The notes below the pieces were generated by a model. The model was not told the DNA's origin. It searched no databases and was given only the letters and a program-made list of their open reading frames with translations. This document shows, piece by piece, positions 37,201-46,180 of a DNA stretch of 64,000 nucleotides. Position 1 is the stretch's first letter. Every line of letters begins with the position of its first letter. The DNA is taken from assembly GCF_900114115.1 (NCBI RefSeq), contig NZ_FORX01000015.1, forward strand, positions 53,221 to 117,220. The letters are read 5' to 3'. A program made the translations under genes and the position numbers. The stretch is from Desulfomicrobium apsheronum (GTDB taxonomy: Bacteria > Desulfobacterota > Desulfovibrionia > Desulfovibrionales > Desulfomicrobiaceae).

Positions 37201-37812
37201 GAGACAGCTATGGAAAACCCCGACGTCGTTCATCTTGGGGTACTCCATCCCCTAATAAAGCAGGCGGCAAAACACCTCGGACGTTCCGACTCGGTCTGCG
37301 TTAATCTAGAAGTATTCAGTAACGATGTAACCCCAGGAATTTATCATTTTGTGATTTATCGATGGAACATTGTTGGGGTTAAACCAGATGAAAAACTAAT
37401 CGCTGTGACTACAAGCCCTGATTTAGATGAAAAACTAATGAGCCTATTATATAGATGCTCAAATTCAATGACTGTTGACAATGTGAATACAAACTTATTG
37501 AGTGAGCTTGAGCATCGTCATTATATTGTATGGAATAAGGCTAGATTTAGCCATATATCTGAAAACAAGGAACTTCTACAGCACAGAATTCAAAGTTTGA
37601 CAATCAGCAACCAAGCTCGATGTCGAGCAATTGAAGATCAAATAGATCGGATTTCAAATGAAAGAATCCGGAGAATGAAGGAAGCTGAACTCGTCCGAGC
37701 TAAACTTGATTTTGAACGCCGACTAGATGAACTTGAAAAGGCAGAACGTGGAGCTGACATACATTCTTCGCCTGTTATATCTGGAAGCCTTAGCGTAGCA
37801 AGGAGAGTTTGA
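34228..37812 (+). CDS. SNF2/RapA-type helicase with N-terminal Swt1-like HEPN domain
   Basis: 1,194 residues, GTG start behind CAGGAG. Residues 1-125 resemble a Swt1-type HEPN domain with EVRNKWAHLS near 90-99. The helicase follows: Walker A LIADEVGVGKTIEAG near 295, DEAH near 415, LTATP near 445, and motif VI QRIGRIDRYGQ near 790, the RapA/SNF2 style of superfamily 2. The last 70 or so residues are coiled coil. The next gene starts 1 base after its stop, with the ribosome binding site inside this gene, so the two form one functional unit. AT-rich, not a core BREX gene. Confidence 0.85.
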   Translation: MNELMQLAAVEIAKFLAKHLPSFSTNWWKLRVIDRLTFSQQRTARERNFSSLEQLDFAALLRTFDQNWNDLSYPLSLAREGRSWIKELQEVRNKWAHLSVQAMPPSEIYRDADTIGRVLEMLSADHKTLESVEMFKESLLASMAHSKGIPFKSGTLDTKLNNEPSAVVPGPEVISDRLYAFNVGDLVSLRSDPGTVVPIIEIIPGDAENRFKVFQNGKKIIYYESQLESLSTDEDKNEYLEAKELQAYITSLQILSPSTSNLFSLRSGRVKFVPYQYRPVLKLIRADRPRLLIADEVGVGKTIEAGLIIKELRARMDITSVLIICPKALVAERKWFVEMKRFDEHFTPLDGQLLRHCMKETHLDGEWPEQYSKAILPFSLFDSELIFGENGRGAKRKEGLLGLNPPPKFDLVIVDEAHHIRNPETYLHQGVRYFCDNAQAVIFLTATPVQLGSEDLFTLLNVLRPDIVIDKASFAQMAEPNRFINSAVQHCRAAQENWQEDARANLNDAAQTQWGQLYLRETPSFQSVYDQLAEPTIDSATRVRLTRSLEELYTFSSMINRTRRRDIGEFTTRKPETLTIDFTPTQQCLHDKLLELVARILAFTHGQQSVKFMMTTIRRQAASCIYGLAPLLRNILVGKLDSLELMEAGDTDIEASFGFVESIRGEIEELLKQAELLEIEDPKIEELLKVFRDKITMPNNKALLFSTFRHTLAYISGYLEEAGFRFGLVHGDIVDEERADLRRRFALPKEDSNALDILLSSEVGCEGLDFQFCDLLVNYDLPWNPMRIEQRIGRIDRYGQKSETVAIKNLITPGTVDADIYDRCLWRIGVFQHAVGGSEEILGEITKEIHNISESYNLSEDERNKRLKQLGDNSIRIIQEEQALEEKQAEMFGLTIPKQSWRQEIDDAETVWLSSTSLQKCVSVYLANRLKVEGQYFLGEKPLKTLRLNHEARSILLEDYYKESRPRDQTNRQWEKWLKGDDPMLPITFDQETAMENPDVVHLGVLHPLIKQAAKHLGRSDSVCVNLEVFSNDVTPGIYHFVIYRWNIVGVKPDEKLIAVTTSPDLDEKLMSLLYRCSNSMTVDNVNTNLLSELEHRHYIVWNKARFSHISENKELLQHRIQSLTISNQARCRAIEDQIDRISNERIRRMKEAELVRAKLDFERRLDELEKAERGADIHSSPVISGSLSVARRV

Positions 37813-37813
37813 C

Positions 37814-40800
37814 ATGACAATTGTTGCAGAGGTCCGAAAAGACAGGGAAGACCTTGCACGGGTTCTAAAGAGACATACCGGTATTCGCCGTATTATAGAA
37901 GATCTTTACCCTGATAGTGCGCACTTTATTTATGAACTATTACAAAACGCAGAAGATGTTGATGCTACAGAGGTTAGTTTTACTTTATCAAAAGAATCAT
38001 TAATTTTTGAGCATAATGGCAGGCCTTTCGACGAAAAAGATATCTACGCCATTACTGATATTGGCGATGGAACAAAAAGCGACGATGTCGATAGAATAGG
38101 AAAATTTGGAATTGGATTTAAAGCAGTATTTGCCTATACAGAGTCCCCAAAAATATATTCCCCTACATATTCTTTTGAAATTAAAGACCTTGTACTTCCG
38201 TTTGAAATTAAACAATATCAAACTCCATCTTTAAAAACAAGATTTGAATTCCCTTTTAACAATTCAAAAAAATTATCTTCTGACGCCCATATGGAGATTT
38301 TGTCTAGCTTCGACGAACTTTCTCCTTATTCGATATTATTTTTGAATAAAATTACAAAAATTGATTTTAAGGCACAAAATATTACATCTGGCGAGTTAAT
38401 TCGAATTAAACACCCTTCGAATCATATAGAAATTATAAAAAAAGTTGAAGGGAGAAATTCTCAGCATTATCATTTTCTTAGATTCATTGAAAAAATTCCA
38501 GATTTAAAGCGACAATTTGTTGCTGTAGCGTTTGAACTTGATTTCGTAAAAGCTTCAAATTCATTTGATCCGAACTTACCACTGTCAGATCAGTTTAAAA
38601 TAATAAATGCTAATCCAGGCCTAGTCGCAATATCATTTGTTGCAGAGAAAGAGCACTCTGGTTTAAGATTTCATATACACGCACCTTTTGTGACCGAACT
38701 TAGCCGCGCTAGTGTCAAAGAAACAGCGGTTAACTTCCCACTTATTGAACAGCTAGCTGATTTAGTATCCAACTCATTATTCCATATACGCGACTTAAGA
38801 CTTTTAAACGTTGATTTTTTGGGAGTCCTTCCTAACCCGCACGATTATATTCAACAACGATATGAAATTATAGAACAAAAAATTGTTGAGATAATGAATA
38901 ACAAAGACTTAACTCCGACACATGACAAATGGTACTATCCAGCTAAATATTTATTTCACGCGAAGGCATCATTCAAAAATGTTATAGAAGATAATGACCT
39001 TGAGTTCATTTACGAATACAATGAAAGACCGTACAAATGGGCAGCTAATATACCACAAAAAAATAGTAATCCAGACAAATTCTTTGCATCACTTAATGCA
39101 CAAATTTTTGATATAGATGATATATTTGCCCTTTTTAAAACTAACGAAGCGAGTGACAGCATTGACTCTCTTCACATACAAAATTGGCTAAAATCAAAAA
39201 GCAATGAATGGCATCAGAAATTTTACGCCTTCCTCGACACCGAAGTTGACGTAACACAACTACCATATCTTAAAAATCTATTTATCATAAAACTAGATGA
39301 CGAATCATATAGCAATGGACAACTTATCTATTTTAATAGTAAGAATAAGCAAAGTACATCTTTTTCAAGATTTGTACATGAAGAGACATATACATCTGGC
39401 AAGAACATAAATGAACAAACCAGTGCAAAAAACTTTCTTACAAAAATGGGAGTCTCTGAAGTTGGCGAATTTGAACTGATTGCAGACATTTTGATTCAAA
39501 AATATCATGACAATAAAGTTTTTGAGTTAGACAATCTAGAATCTCATCTAGATGACATACAAAAATTTATTGATTTCTTATCAGAAAACCCTTCTTATCA
39601 ATCATTCTTTTGTAGATTTGGTTTTTTACTAAACAGCCACAATGCATTCTGTATGTCTTCAGATTTAATTTTAGATTCTCCGTATATAAATTCGTTTTTA
39701 ACTTATTTTTACGAAGACAAGATATCTACCAACTCTCTTTCTAATATTTCTGATATTTACGCTAATTCTAAAATTGACAAATACAAATTTACAAATTTTT
39801 GCAAAAAAATTGGAGTATTACATAATATTTCTGTTGAACAAACCAATATTAGTAATAATCCTCATAAATCAATTCTGCATGTTCACTATAATGAACGATG
39901 GTCTAATAATTATATCAATATTGATTGGATTATTCCAGGATTAGAACAAGCTTTAAAGAAGCCATCTATTGAATTGTCGCTATTAATTTGGAAAACACTG
40001 ATGCACTTAAACGAAGAAGTGTTTGAAGCTAAATTTCGTCCAAGTAAAAAATTTAATTTAACACAAGCTCCATCACAGTTAGCATGCACACTTGATAATT
40101 CTTCCTGGATTCCACAAGTTGATGGCAACTTTGTTCGTCCATGTGATGCAATAAGGGATTTGTTGCCGGGAAATTTTCCTTACGCTTCAGATTGGCCCTG
40201 GTTAAAGGCTATTCGTTTTGGAGAAGAAACTATAAAACGATCGGATGAACATAAAAGAAAAATTTCACTAGCAAAAGAATTGGGATTTGAAGATGATAGA
40301 ATTCTTGAAGATGCTAAATGGTTTGCTAGTCTAACAACTGAAGAACGAATAAATTTTAAAAATTATTATCTTGAAAAACTACAAACAGAACTTCCTTTTA
40401 AATCGTCAAAAAATCCAGATCGTCGCGCTGCGATTGTTGAAGAAAATGCGATTAATTCCCCTGATCGCGTCACCGAAGAGAGATTGAGATCTATCAATCC
40501 AAATTTATCTAAAGTTAAATCCCAAACTTATCCGTATTTAAAAAATGAATACACAAATGATGATGGCGTTATGATTTGCCAAATATGCAAACAACCTCTG
40601 CCTTTTAAGTTGCATAATGGTGAGTATTACTTTGAAGCTGTTGAAATTTTGCCTAAATTAACTAGACATCACTATCAAAACTATATCGCACTCTGCCCAA
40701 ATCACGCAGCTATGTTTAAACATGCAAATAATCCGAATAACGATATTAAGTCTCAAATAATTCATACTCAAAATAACGAAATTGATGTCGAACTAGCTAA

Positions 40801-40873
40801 CAAGAAGCGGTGCATTTTTTTTACCTCTAATCATATAAACGACATGAAATCTGTCATTAAATCTGAAATATAA
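37814..40873 (+). CDS. Sacsin-like GHKL ATPase with C-terminal HNH-like zinc finger
   Basis: 1,019 residues. The N-terminal Hsp90/sacsin-type ATPase has ELLQNAEDVDA near residue 42, DIGDGTKSDD near 82 and GKFGIGFKAVF near 97, all the GHKL nucleotide-binding boxes. A long divergent middle follows. The C-terminus has CQICKQ near 922 and ALCPNHAAMF near 959, a treble-clef arrangement like HNH nucleases, but the usual His-His pair (normally in EAHHI) is EAVEI here, so nuclease activity is doubtful. Coupled to the upstream helicase gene; a probable two-gene defence module inside BREX. Confidence 0.8.
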   Translation: MTIVAEVRKDREDLARVLKRHTGIRRIIEDLYPDSAHFIYELLQNAEDVDATEVSFTLSKESLIFEHNGRPFDEKDIYAITDIGDGTKSDDVDRIGKFGIGFKAVFAYTESPKIYSPTYSFEIKDLVLPFEIKQYQTPSLKTRFEFPFNNSKKLSSDAHMEILSSFDELSPYSILFLNKITKIDFKAQNITSGELIRIKHPSNHIEIIKKVEGRNSQHYHFLRFIEKIPDLKRQFVAVAFELDFVKASNSFDPNLPLSDQFKIINANPGLVAISFVAEKEHSGLRFHIHAPFVTELSRASVKETAVNFPLIEQLADLVSNSLFHIRDLRLLNVDFLGVLPNPHDYIQQRYEIIEQKIVEIMNNKDLTPTHDKWYYPAKYLFHAKASFKNVIEDNDLEFIYEYNERPYKWAANIPQKNSNPDKFFASLNAQIFDIDDIFALFKTNEASDSIDSLHIQNWLKSKSNEWHQKFYAFLDTEVDVTQLPYLKNLFIIKLDDESYSNGQLIYFNSKNKQSTSFSRFVHEETYTSGKNINEQTSAKNFLTKMGVSEVGEFELIADILIQKYHDNKVFELDNLESHLDDIQKFIDFLSENPSYQSFFCRFGFLLNSHNAFCMSSDLILDSPYINSFLTYFYEDKISTNSLSNISDIYANSKIDKYKFTNFCKKIGVLHNISVEQTNISNNPHKSILHVHYNERWSNNYINIDWIIPGLEQALKKPSIELSLLIWKTLMHLNEEVFEAKFRPSKKFNLTQAPSQLACTLDNSSWIPQVDGNFVRPCDAIRDLLPGNFPYASDWPWLKAIRFGEETIKRSDEHKRKISLAKELGFEDDRILEDAKWFASLTTEERINFKNYYLEKLQTELPFKSSKNPDRRAAIVEENAINSPDRVTEERLRSINPNLSKVKSQTYPYLKNEYTNDDGVMICQICKQPLPFKLHNGEYYFEAVEILPKLTRHHYQNYIALCPNHAAMFKHANNPNNDIKSQIIHTQNNEIDVELANKKRCIFFTSNHINDMKSVIKSEI

Positions 40874-40949
40874 TAAATATACATCTTTATGAACTTAATA
40901 TTTTCAAAAAATATCTAATTTACTTAAATAGTTATAAAGGGATTTCTTC

Positions 40950-42992
40950 ATGTCAACTTCGCATGCAGTGATTGGAATTGACAATTTGCTTAATACCTCT
41001 TTCCAAGGAAAAGTGGTCCGCAAGGATCTGACCAAGCTTTTGAAGGAAGGGGCCAATGTGCCTGTCTATGTTCTCGAATACTTGCTCGGGATGTACTGCG
41101 CCTCAGACGACGAGGAGATCATCCAGGAAGGTATCCAAAGCGTCAAAGACATCCTTTCCCAGAACTACGTTCGTCCCGATGAGGCGGAGAAGGTCAAATC
41201 GATCATCCGGGAGCGTGGAAGCTTCAAAGTCATCGACAAGGTCACGGTCAAGCTCAACGAGCGCCGGGATTGCTACGAAGCCTTACTTTCGAATCTTGGC
41301 GTTCAGGGTGTCGAAATTTCCAGCACCATCGTGAAGCAGTTCGAAAAGCTGCTCGTGGGCGGGATCTGGTGCATCATCTCCATAAATTACTATTTCGAGG
41401 AAGGGCAAAAAGGTTCGCCGTTTTCCATATCCGAACTCAAGCCGATCCAGATGCCGGGCATGGATATGGGAGAGTTCTACGAGGGGCGCAAGGCTTTCAC
41501 AGAAGAGCAGTGGCTTGATGTCCTTATTCGCTCGACGGGCATGGAACCGTCAGCCCTGGAAAACCGAACCAAGTGGCACCTTCTGGCGCGGTTGATTCCG
41601 CTGGTGGAAAATAATTACAACGTCTGCGAACTCGGGCCGCGCGGAACTGGAAAAAGCCACGTGTACAAGGAGATCAGCCCGAATAGTATCCTTGTTTCCG
41701 GCGGTCAGACAACGGTTGCCAATCTGTTCTACAACATGGGTTCGCACAAGGTGGGCCTGGTCGGCGTGTGGGATGTGGTCGCGTTCGACGAAGTGGCCGG
41801 GATAAGCTTCAAGGACAAGGACGGCGTGCAGATTATGAAGGATTTCATGGCCTCTGGTTCATTCTCCAGAGGTCGCGACTCCATCAGTGCCAACGCGGCC
41901 ATGGTCTTTGTGGGCAACATCAACCAAAGCGTGGATACGCTGGTCAAAACCAGTCACCTGTTCGCGCCCTTTCCTGAAGCCATGATCGACACGGCTTTTT
42001 TCGATCGCTTTCATTGTTATATCCCTGGCTGGGAAATCCCGAAGATGCGCCCGGAGTTTTTCACAAACCAGTACGGCTTCATCGTAGACTACATGGCTGA
42101 ATTCTTCCGGGAGATGCGCAAGACGACCTATGCCGACGCCATCGACCGCTATTTCTCACTCGGAAACAACCTCAATCAGCGTGACACCATCGGCGTGCGC
42201 AAGACGGTCTCAGGACTGCTGAAGCTGCTCTACCCACACGGTGAGTTCGACAAGGAAGCCGTTGAACGCTGCCTGCGCTACGCGCTCGAAGGACGGCGCA
42301 GGGTCAAGGAGCAGCTCAAGAAATTGGGTGGGATGGAATTTTACGACGTTCATTTCAGCTACATCGACAAGGAAAGCCTGGAAGAAAAGTTTGTCGGAGT
42401 ACTGGAGCAGGGTGGAAGCTCTCTAATCCCAGAAGGCCCCCTCAACCCAGGCACCCTCCATACGGTAGGCGCGGGCTCCAATGGACACCTAGGGCTGTAC
42501 CGTCTGGAATTGCAGGTCACCGCCGGAAACGGAAAGCTGTCCATATCGGGCGTGGGCACCAGCTCCATGGCCAAGGAACCGATCAAGGTCGCCTTCGACT
42601 ATTTCAAGGCGCACGCTGCCCGCGTTAGCGCTTCCTCCAAGCCGTCAGAGCGGGATTATCATCTACACATTATCGAACTGCACAATACCGGACCGACGGA
42701 TATGATGACGTTGCCCTGCCTAGTGGCTTTCTGCTCAGGCCTCCTCGCGCGGCCAGTGCAGGGCAGCATGGTCATCCTCGGCAATATGAGCTTGGGCGGA
42801 AGCATTGTTCCCGCAGCGAACCTGGCAGCGAGCCTTCAGGTTGCTTTTGACGCTGGAGCAAAGCGCATCCTGATACCCATGAGTAGTGTCACGGACATCC
42901 CGACAATACCTGGGGAGTTGTTCGCGAAGTTTCAGACGAGTTTTTATTCGGACCCTGTGGATGCGGTTTTTAAGGCACTTGGTGTGGAATAA
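40950..42992 (+). CDS. brxL: BREX protein BrxL (Lon-like AAA+)
   Basis: 680 residues, the last core gene of type I BREX. Opening DNLLNTSFQGKVVRKDLTKLLK and Walker A GPRGTGKSH near residue 228, with VVAFDEVAGI as Walker B. The C-terminal Lon-like domain has GNMSLGGSIVPAANLAASL near 605, but the Lys of the Lon Ser-Lys dyad is not visible where expected. This fits the view that BrxL acts as a DNA-associated AAA+ machine rather than a protease. GC-rich, returning to core BREX composition after two AT-rich genes. Confidence 0.93.
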   Translation: MSTSHAVIGIDNLLNTSFQGKVVRKDLTKLLKEGANVPVYVLEYLLGMYCASDDEEIIQEGIQSVKDILSQNYVRPDEAEKVKSIIRERGSFKVIDKVTVKLNERRDCYEALLSNLGVQGVEISSTIVKQFEKLLVGGIWCIISINYYFEEGQKGSPFSISELKPIQMPGMDMGEFYEGRKAFTEEQWLDVLIRSTGMEPSALENRTKWHLLARLIPLVENNYNVCELGPRGTGKSHVYKEISPNSILVSGGQTTVANLFYNMGSHKVGLVGVWDVVAFDEVAGISFKDKDGVQIMKDFMASGSFSRGRDSISANAAMVFVGNINQSVDTLVKTSHLFAPFPEAMIDTAFFDRFHCYIPGWEIPKMRPEFFTNQYGFIVDYMAEFFREMRKTTYADAIDRYFSLGNNLNQRDTIGVRKTVSGLLKLLYPHGEFDKEAVERCLRYALEGRRRVKEQLKKLGGMEFYDVHFSYIDKESLEEKFVGVLEQGGSSLIPEGPLNPGTLHTVGAGSNGHLGLYRLELQVTAGNGKLSISGVGTSSMAKEPIKVAFDYFKAHAARVSASSKPSERDYHLHIIELHNTGPTDMMTLPCLVAFCSGLLARPVQGSMVILGNMSLGGSIVPAANLAASLQVAFDAGAKRILIPMSSVTDIPTIPGELFAKFQTSFYSDPVDAVFKALGVE

Positions 42993-43054
42993 AAAAATTC
43001 AAAAATTATTTAAAGTATATATCACAGTACAAAACTAAACAAAGAAAAGCCTAA

Positions 43055-44431
43055 ATGGACATTATAATCGAAATATTCAAAAGATTTGAAAATTTTTTCC
43101 ATGAGAACTGGCATCATTGGTACATATTAGCTAGCATAATCGTTTTAGAAAATTTATTAATAATTTATTTCTTAAAAAGTGTGAATTTAGAAAATTTTAT
43201 AACATACTCATTTTGTATTGTATTATCACTTTTAACTTTATTAATATGGTATAAATTTAAAAAAATTGAAAAGACACCAAAAGGCAAGATAGGATTTGTT
43301 GTTTCCATATATTGTTCAGAAAAAAATAAAGAAAACTGTATCAGAGAAGACTTCGTCATTAACTTAAAAAAACTCATTAAAAATAACAACATAGAAAATA
43401 AATTTCATTTTATCGAAATTCGCCGACATCTTTCTCAACAAATTGATGATGTTGAGAGCGCTTCTGAATTAATGGAAAAAACAAAGTCGTTATTCATTAT
43501 ATACGGAAGAGCAAGACATCGAAATCATGAAGGGAAAAATTATTATTTTCTAGAACTAGACGGCATAGTCAAACATCGACCAATTTCTAAAGGCAATAGT
43601 GACAATTTAAACATTGAGTTCAATGAACTGTTCCCCAAAAAAATACAAATACCCGAAGATGAAGATATATTTTCATTCAACATTACAAGTGAATGGGTTG
43701 AATTCGTTTCAACGTATATTATTGGCATTGCAGCATTTTGTTCAGGAAATATTGAGTATGCAAACTCTCTATACAATTCTTTAAACAAACGACCAATTAA
43801 TTCTAAAAATTCTATCGATGTGTACTCGAAAATAAAACAAAGATTACCAAAAAGATTCGCAGAAATTAATCTGGTAAAAGCAAAAAATTGTCTAGAAAAT
43901 TGGAGACAAGACAAATCTTTCCAGAATATTGAAAATTTTTCACAATACATGGCATCGATTAGCACAAACATAATTTTTAACGACTACGAACTTACACTGC
44001 TAAAATCTATTGATCTGTTTTTTACAGATAGAAATACAACAGAAGCCATAAGGGTATTAAAAAAGTGTAAAAAAATAAAAGATCCAATATGGAAATTGAA
44101 TTTAGCTTTTCTTTTTGCATATAATGGGAACATGAAATCATCATTGAGATATTACAGGATGTGCGCCAAAGAAGAATTTGAAGCAGAAAATCTCTCCCAA
44201 GTAGAAGATTTTATATATTGGGTAACAACAAATGAAAATAAATATCATCTGTACTTCTGCCTTGGCTTTTTTAACTGGGAAATTAAGGGAGATAAAGCTC
44301 AAGCCATGCAAGACTTTCGACATTTTTTGAAATTGACAGAACCCGACAATTTTAAAAAAGAAAAAGAATTGGCAGCAGAGTGGATCGCAGAGATTGACAA
44401 TGAATTAAATGACACACGAAATGTCGCGTAA
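43055..44431 (+). CDS. Membrane-anchored protein with helical-repeat C-terminus
   Basis: 458 residues, 62 bp after brxL and in the same direction. Two transmembrane helices lie at about residues 22-39 and 48-67; the large remainder is cytoplasmic. Residues about 80-200 form an alpha/beta-looking domain (KIGFVVSIYCSE, KSLFIIYGRARHR); residues 230-450 read as TPR-like helical repeats (IGIAAFCSGNIEYANSLY; LAFLFAYNGNMKSSLRYYRMC; FCLGFFNWEIKGDKAQAMQDF). No family recognised. It may be a membrane effector or sensor attached to the BREX locus. Confidence 0.6.
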   Translation: MDIIIEIFKRFENFFHENWHHWYILASIIVLENLLIIYFLKSVNLENFITYSFCIVLSLLTLLIWYKFKKIEKTPKGKIGFVVSIYCSEKNKENCIREDFVINLKKLIKNNNIENKFHFIEIRRHLSQQIDDVESASELMEKTKSLFIIYGRARHRNHEGKNYYFLELDGIVKHRPISKGNSDNLNIEFNELFPKKIQIPEDEDIFSFNITSEWVEFVSTYIIGIAAFCSGNIEYANSLYNSLNKRPINSKNSIDVYSKIKQRLPKRFAEINLVKAKNCLENWRQDKSFQNIENFSQYMASISTNIIFNDYELTLLKSIDLFFTDRNTTEAIRVLKKCKKIKDPIWKLNLAFLFAYNGNMKSSLRYYRMCAKEEFEAENLSQVEDFIYWVTTNENKYHLYFCLGFFNWEIKGDKAQAMQDFRHFLKLTEPDNFKKEKELAAEWIAEIDNELNDTRNVA

Positions 44432-44547
44432 TAAAAACAACAAAAAATTGATTAAAATGGAATAGTGAACGCTATCCATCGCTAATGCATACCTGCCGAA
44501 GGTTCGGAAACAGATTATTTTGTAGTTACGATTTGATGCAATGAAGC

Positions 44548-44584
44548 TGGCAGCTCACTCATTTTCATTTTGAAAAAGCTGCCA
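44548..44584. terminator. Weak hairpin between convergent genes
   Basis: TGGCAGCT (44548-44555) pairs with AGCTGCCA (44577-44584) around a 21-base T-rich loop, between the convergent genes ending at 44431 and 44636. Possible bidirectional terminator. Confidence 0.35.
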
Positions 44585-44635
44585 ACTCATTACACATGTC
44601 ACCATCAAATTATAAGCGACTCGTTTTCAAACCTA

Positions 44636-45148
44636 TTAAATATTGCTAATGACAAAGCACACGTAAGCAAGATCCTCAAGTGCTGAAATGATTTTTTCCC
44701 TTTCCACATAAAAGTCACTTCCATTTGCATTTATCAAACTTTCATCATCTTCATTAATAAAAATCACTTCACCAGCGAGGTACATACATCCACCAAAATC
44801 TGTATAAACAGGACTCGATATATAAAAGCAATCATTGAAAGCATCAATATCATCCATACTCGTCTGCATATACATGTAGTACCAGACGCCGCTTCCAAAA
44901 AGCTTGTGTGTAACTTCGTTATAAATTTCATCTATAACGGGTCCATCTGAAAACTCATCTTCGCCATCCAAATCTTCACTTTTCATCTCCTCAACATTAA
45001 GAAAAAAAGACTCGTAATCTTCTTCCTCAACGGCATCGTAAAGTAAATTTTCGATATTCTTAATTGCAGCTATCTTATCAATATAACTACCATCACTAGC
45101 GTTTTTCGCGACAGAAAGAACATTAAACATAAGTGTATTTTTATCCAT
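44636..45148 (-). CDS. Acidic hypothetical protein, 170 aa
   Basis: Start at ATG 45148 (MDKNTLMF), 6 bases after GAGGAG; another ATG touches the ribosome binding site and is unlikely. The protein is strongly acidic in its middle (EEEDYESFFLNVEEMKSEDL, GEDEFSDG) with a Trp/Tyr patch (SGVWYYMYMQTS). No family recognised. The charge pattern leaves open a DNA-mimic or nucleic-acid-competing role, which is speculation. A copy of the recurring A-tract/TTTCCCA element lies upstream in the same orientation (45439-45457). Confidence 0.55.
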   Translation of the reverse strand: MDKNTLMFNVLSVAKNASDGSYIDKIAAIKNIENLLYDAVEEEDYESFFLNVEEMKSEDLDGEDEFSDGPVIDEIYNEVTHKLFGSGVWYYMYMQTSMDDIDAFNDCFYISSPVYTDFGGCMYLAGEVIFINEDDESLINANGSDFYVEREKIISALEDLAYVCFVISNI

Positions 45149-45514
45149 GAACATCTCCTCATTAACTAAAATTAATTATTATTTGAATTCTAAAAATCCA
45201 TTACCTATTAAAATTTCCAGACATCAATCTGAATGATTTTCTTAAAATATTTCCAGGAAAAAAGTTTTTCTTTACACGCCTAATGTTTTTTTTGTTGAAA
45301 ATCTTAAACACGTGTTAATTTCATTTCTCTATTATAAAAATAACCAAACAAAATCTGCGACAAAACTTCTCAATGATGGCTCTAATCGATATAACCTCTT
45401 TTTGTGGGCAGATAATTTGTCTATCCAATTTAAAAAAGTGGGAAACACATTTTTTTTAACACCTCATGAACCAAATATGTTAAAATGAATGATTTTCGAA
45501 ACATTAAAAAAAAA

Positions 45515-45562
45515 GAGAATCGGAGAATCGGAGAATCGGAGAATCAGAGAATCAGAGAATAC
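45515..45562. repeat. Six tandem copies of an 8-bp unit
   Basis: GAGAATCG three times, GAGAATCA twice and GAGAATAC once, in perfect 8-bp register. The length is not a multiple of three and the region is non-coding. Typical of a slippage-prone microsatellite. Confidence 0.9.
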
Positions 45563-46072
45563 GATTTTTTCAATAGGTTCGGTTTTTTTTTGATTCTTTT
45601 AAAACCGAGGCTATTACTGAACTGGAAGAGCAAGTCCTTATCCAATTCAATTTTTTTTGAATTGGTTTTTCCCCATACGATAGTACATTAGGATTTTTTA
45701 AACTGGAATTTCCCCATGAGAAGTCTTTTAAGGGGAATAACCAAACGCAAAACCATGCTATTATGATTTTCAATTCCAGTTTGATCAACACGCGTTGGAA
45801 AAACGATTAACACAATTATATTATCCTATTCGCATATTCGCGTAATTCTCATATTCGCATATTCGCAAAATTCACAAAATTTTGACGCAAACATTGCGAC
45901 AAGCAAAAAAATTGCTCACGCAGGCCTATAATATTCTTAATGGCTTTACGTCTAAATTTAATATTTAAACAATTATAAAAATTAATAAATTTTATTGAAA
46001 CTTAAGCAAAAACCATTCATTATTTATGCAATCTGAACGTTGATCACTAGTTTATGTACCACCAATAAAAAA

Positions 46073-46121
46073 TGGCTTTCCTGAGAAACTTGCCAGTTCG
46101 TGACATTACTCAGGAAAACCA
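46073..46121. repeat. Long inverted repeat
   Basis: TTTCCTGAG at 46077-46085 pairs with CTCAGGAAA at 46109-46117; the stem extends with TGG/CCA across one mismatch. It lies 60 bp beyond the 3' end of the leftward GIY-YIG gene and may terminate it. It overlaps a copy of the recurring AAAAAATG/TTTCC element. Confidence 0.5.
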
Positions 46122-46180
46122 CTTATACGATTATTTACAACTGAAGAAGTAGGTTTAATATCTATTCACTATACTACTTA

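Larger units (their letters stand above)
45155..46180. other. 1-kb non-coding region rich in short repeats and hairpins
   Basis: No credible gene. In order: an A-tract/TTTCCCA element on the minus strand (45439-45457); six 8-bp tandem units (45515-45562); a CCAATTCAA/TTGAATTGG hairpin followed by T's (45642-45670); an 11-bp inverted repeat AAACTGGAATT (45700-45710 and 45772-45782); repeated CATATTCGC near 45830-45870; and a long hairpin at 46073-46121. It could encode a small RNA. Confidence 0.5.

Noticed and set aside
40950..42992. BrxL as an active Lon protease
   Set aside because: The domain resembles Lon but the catalytic Lys is not found at the expected place, so protease activity is not claimed.
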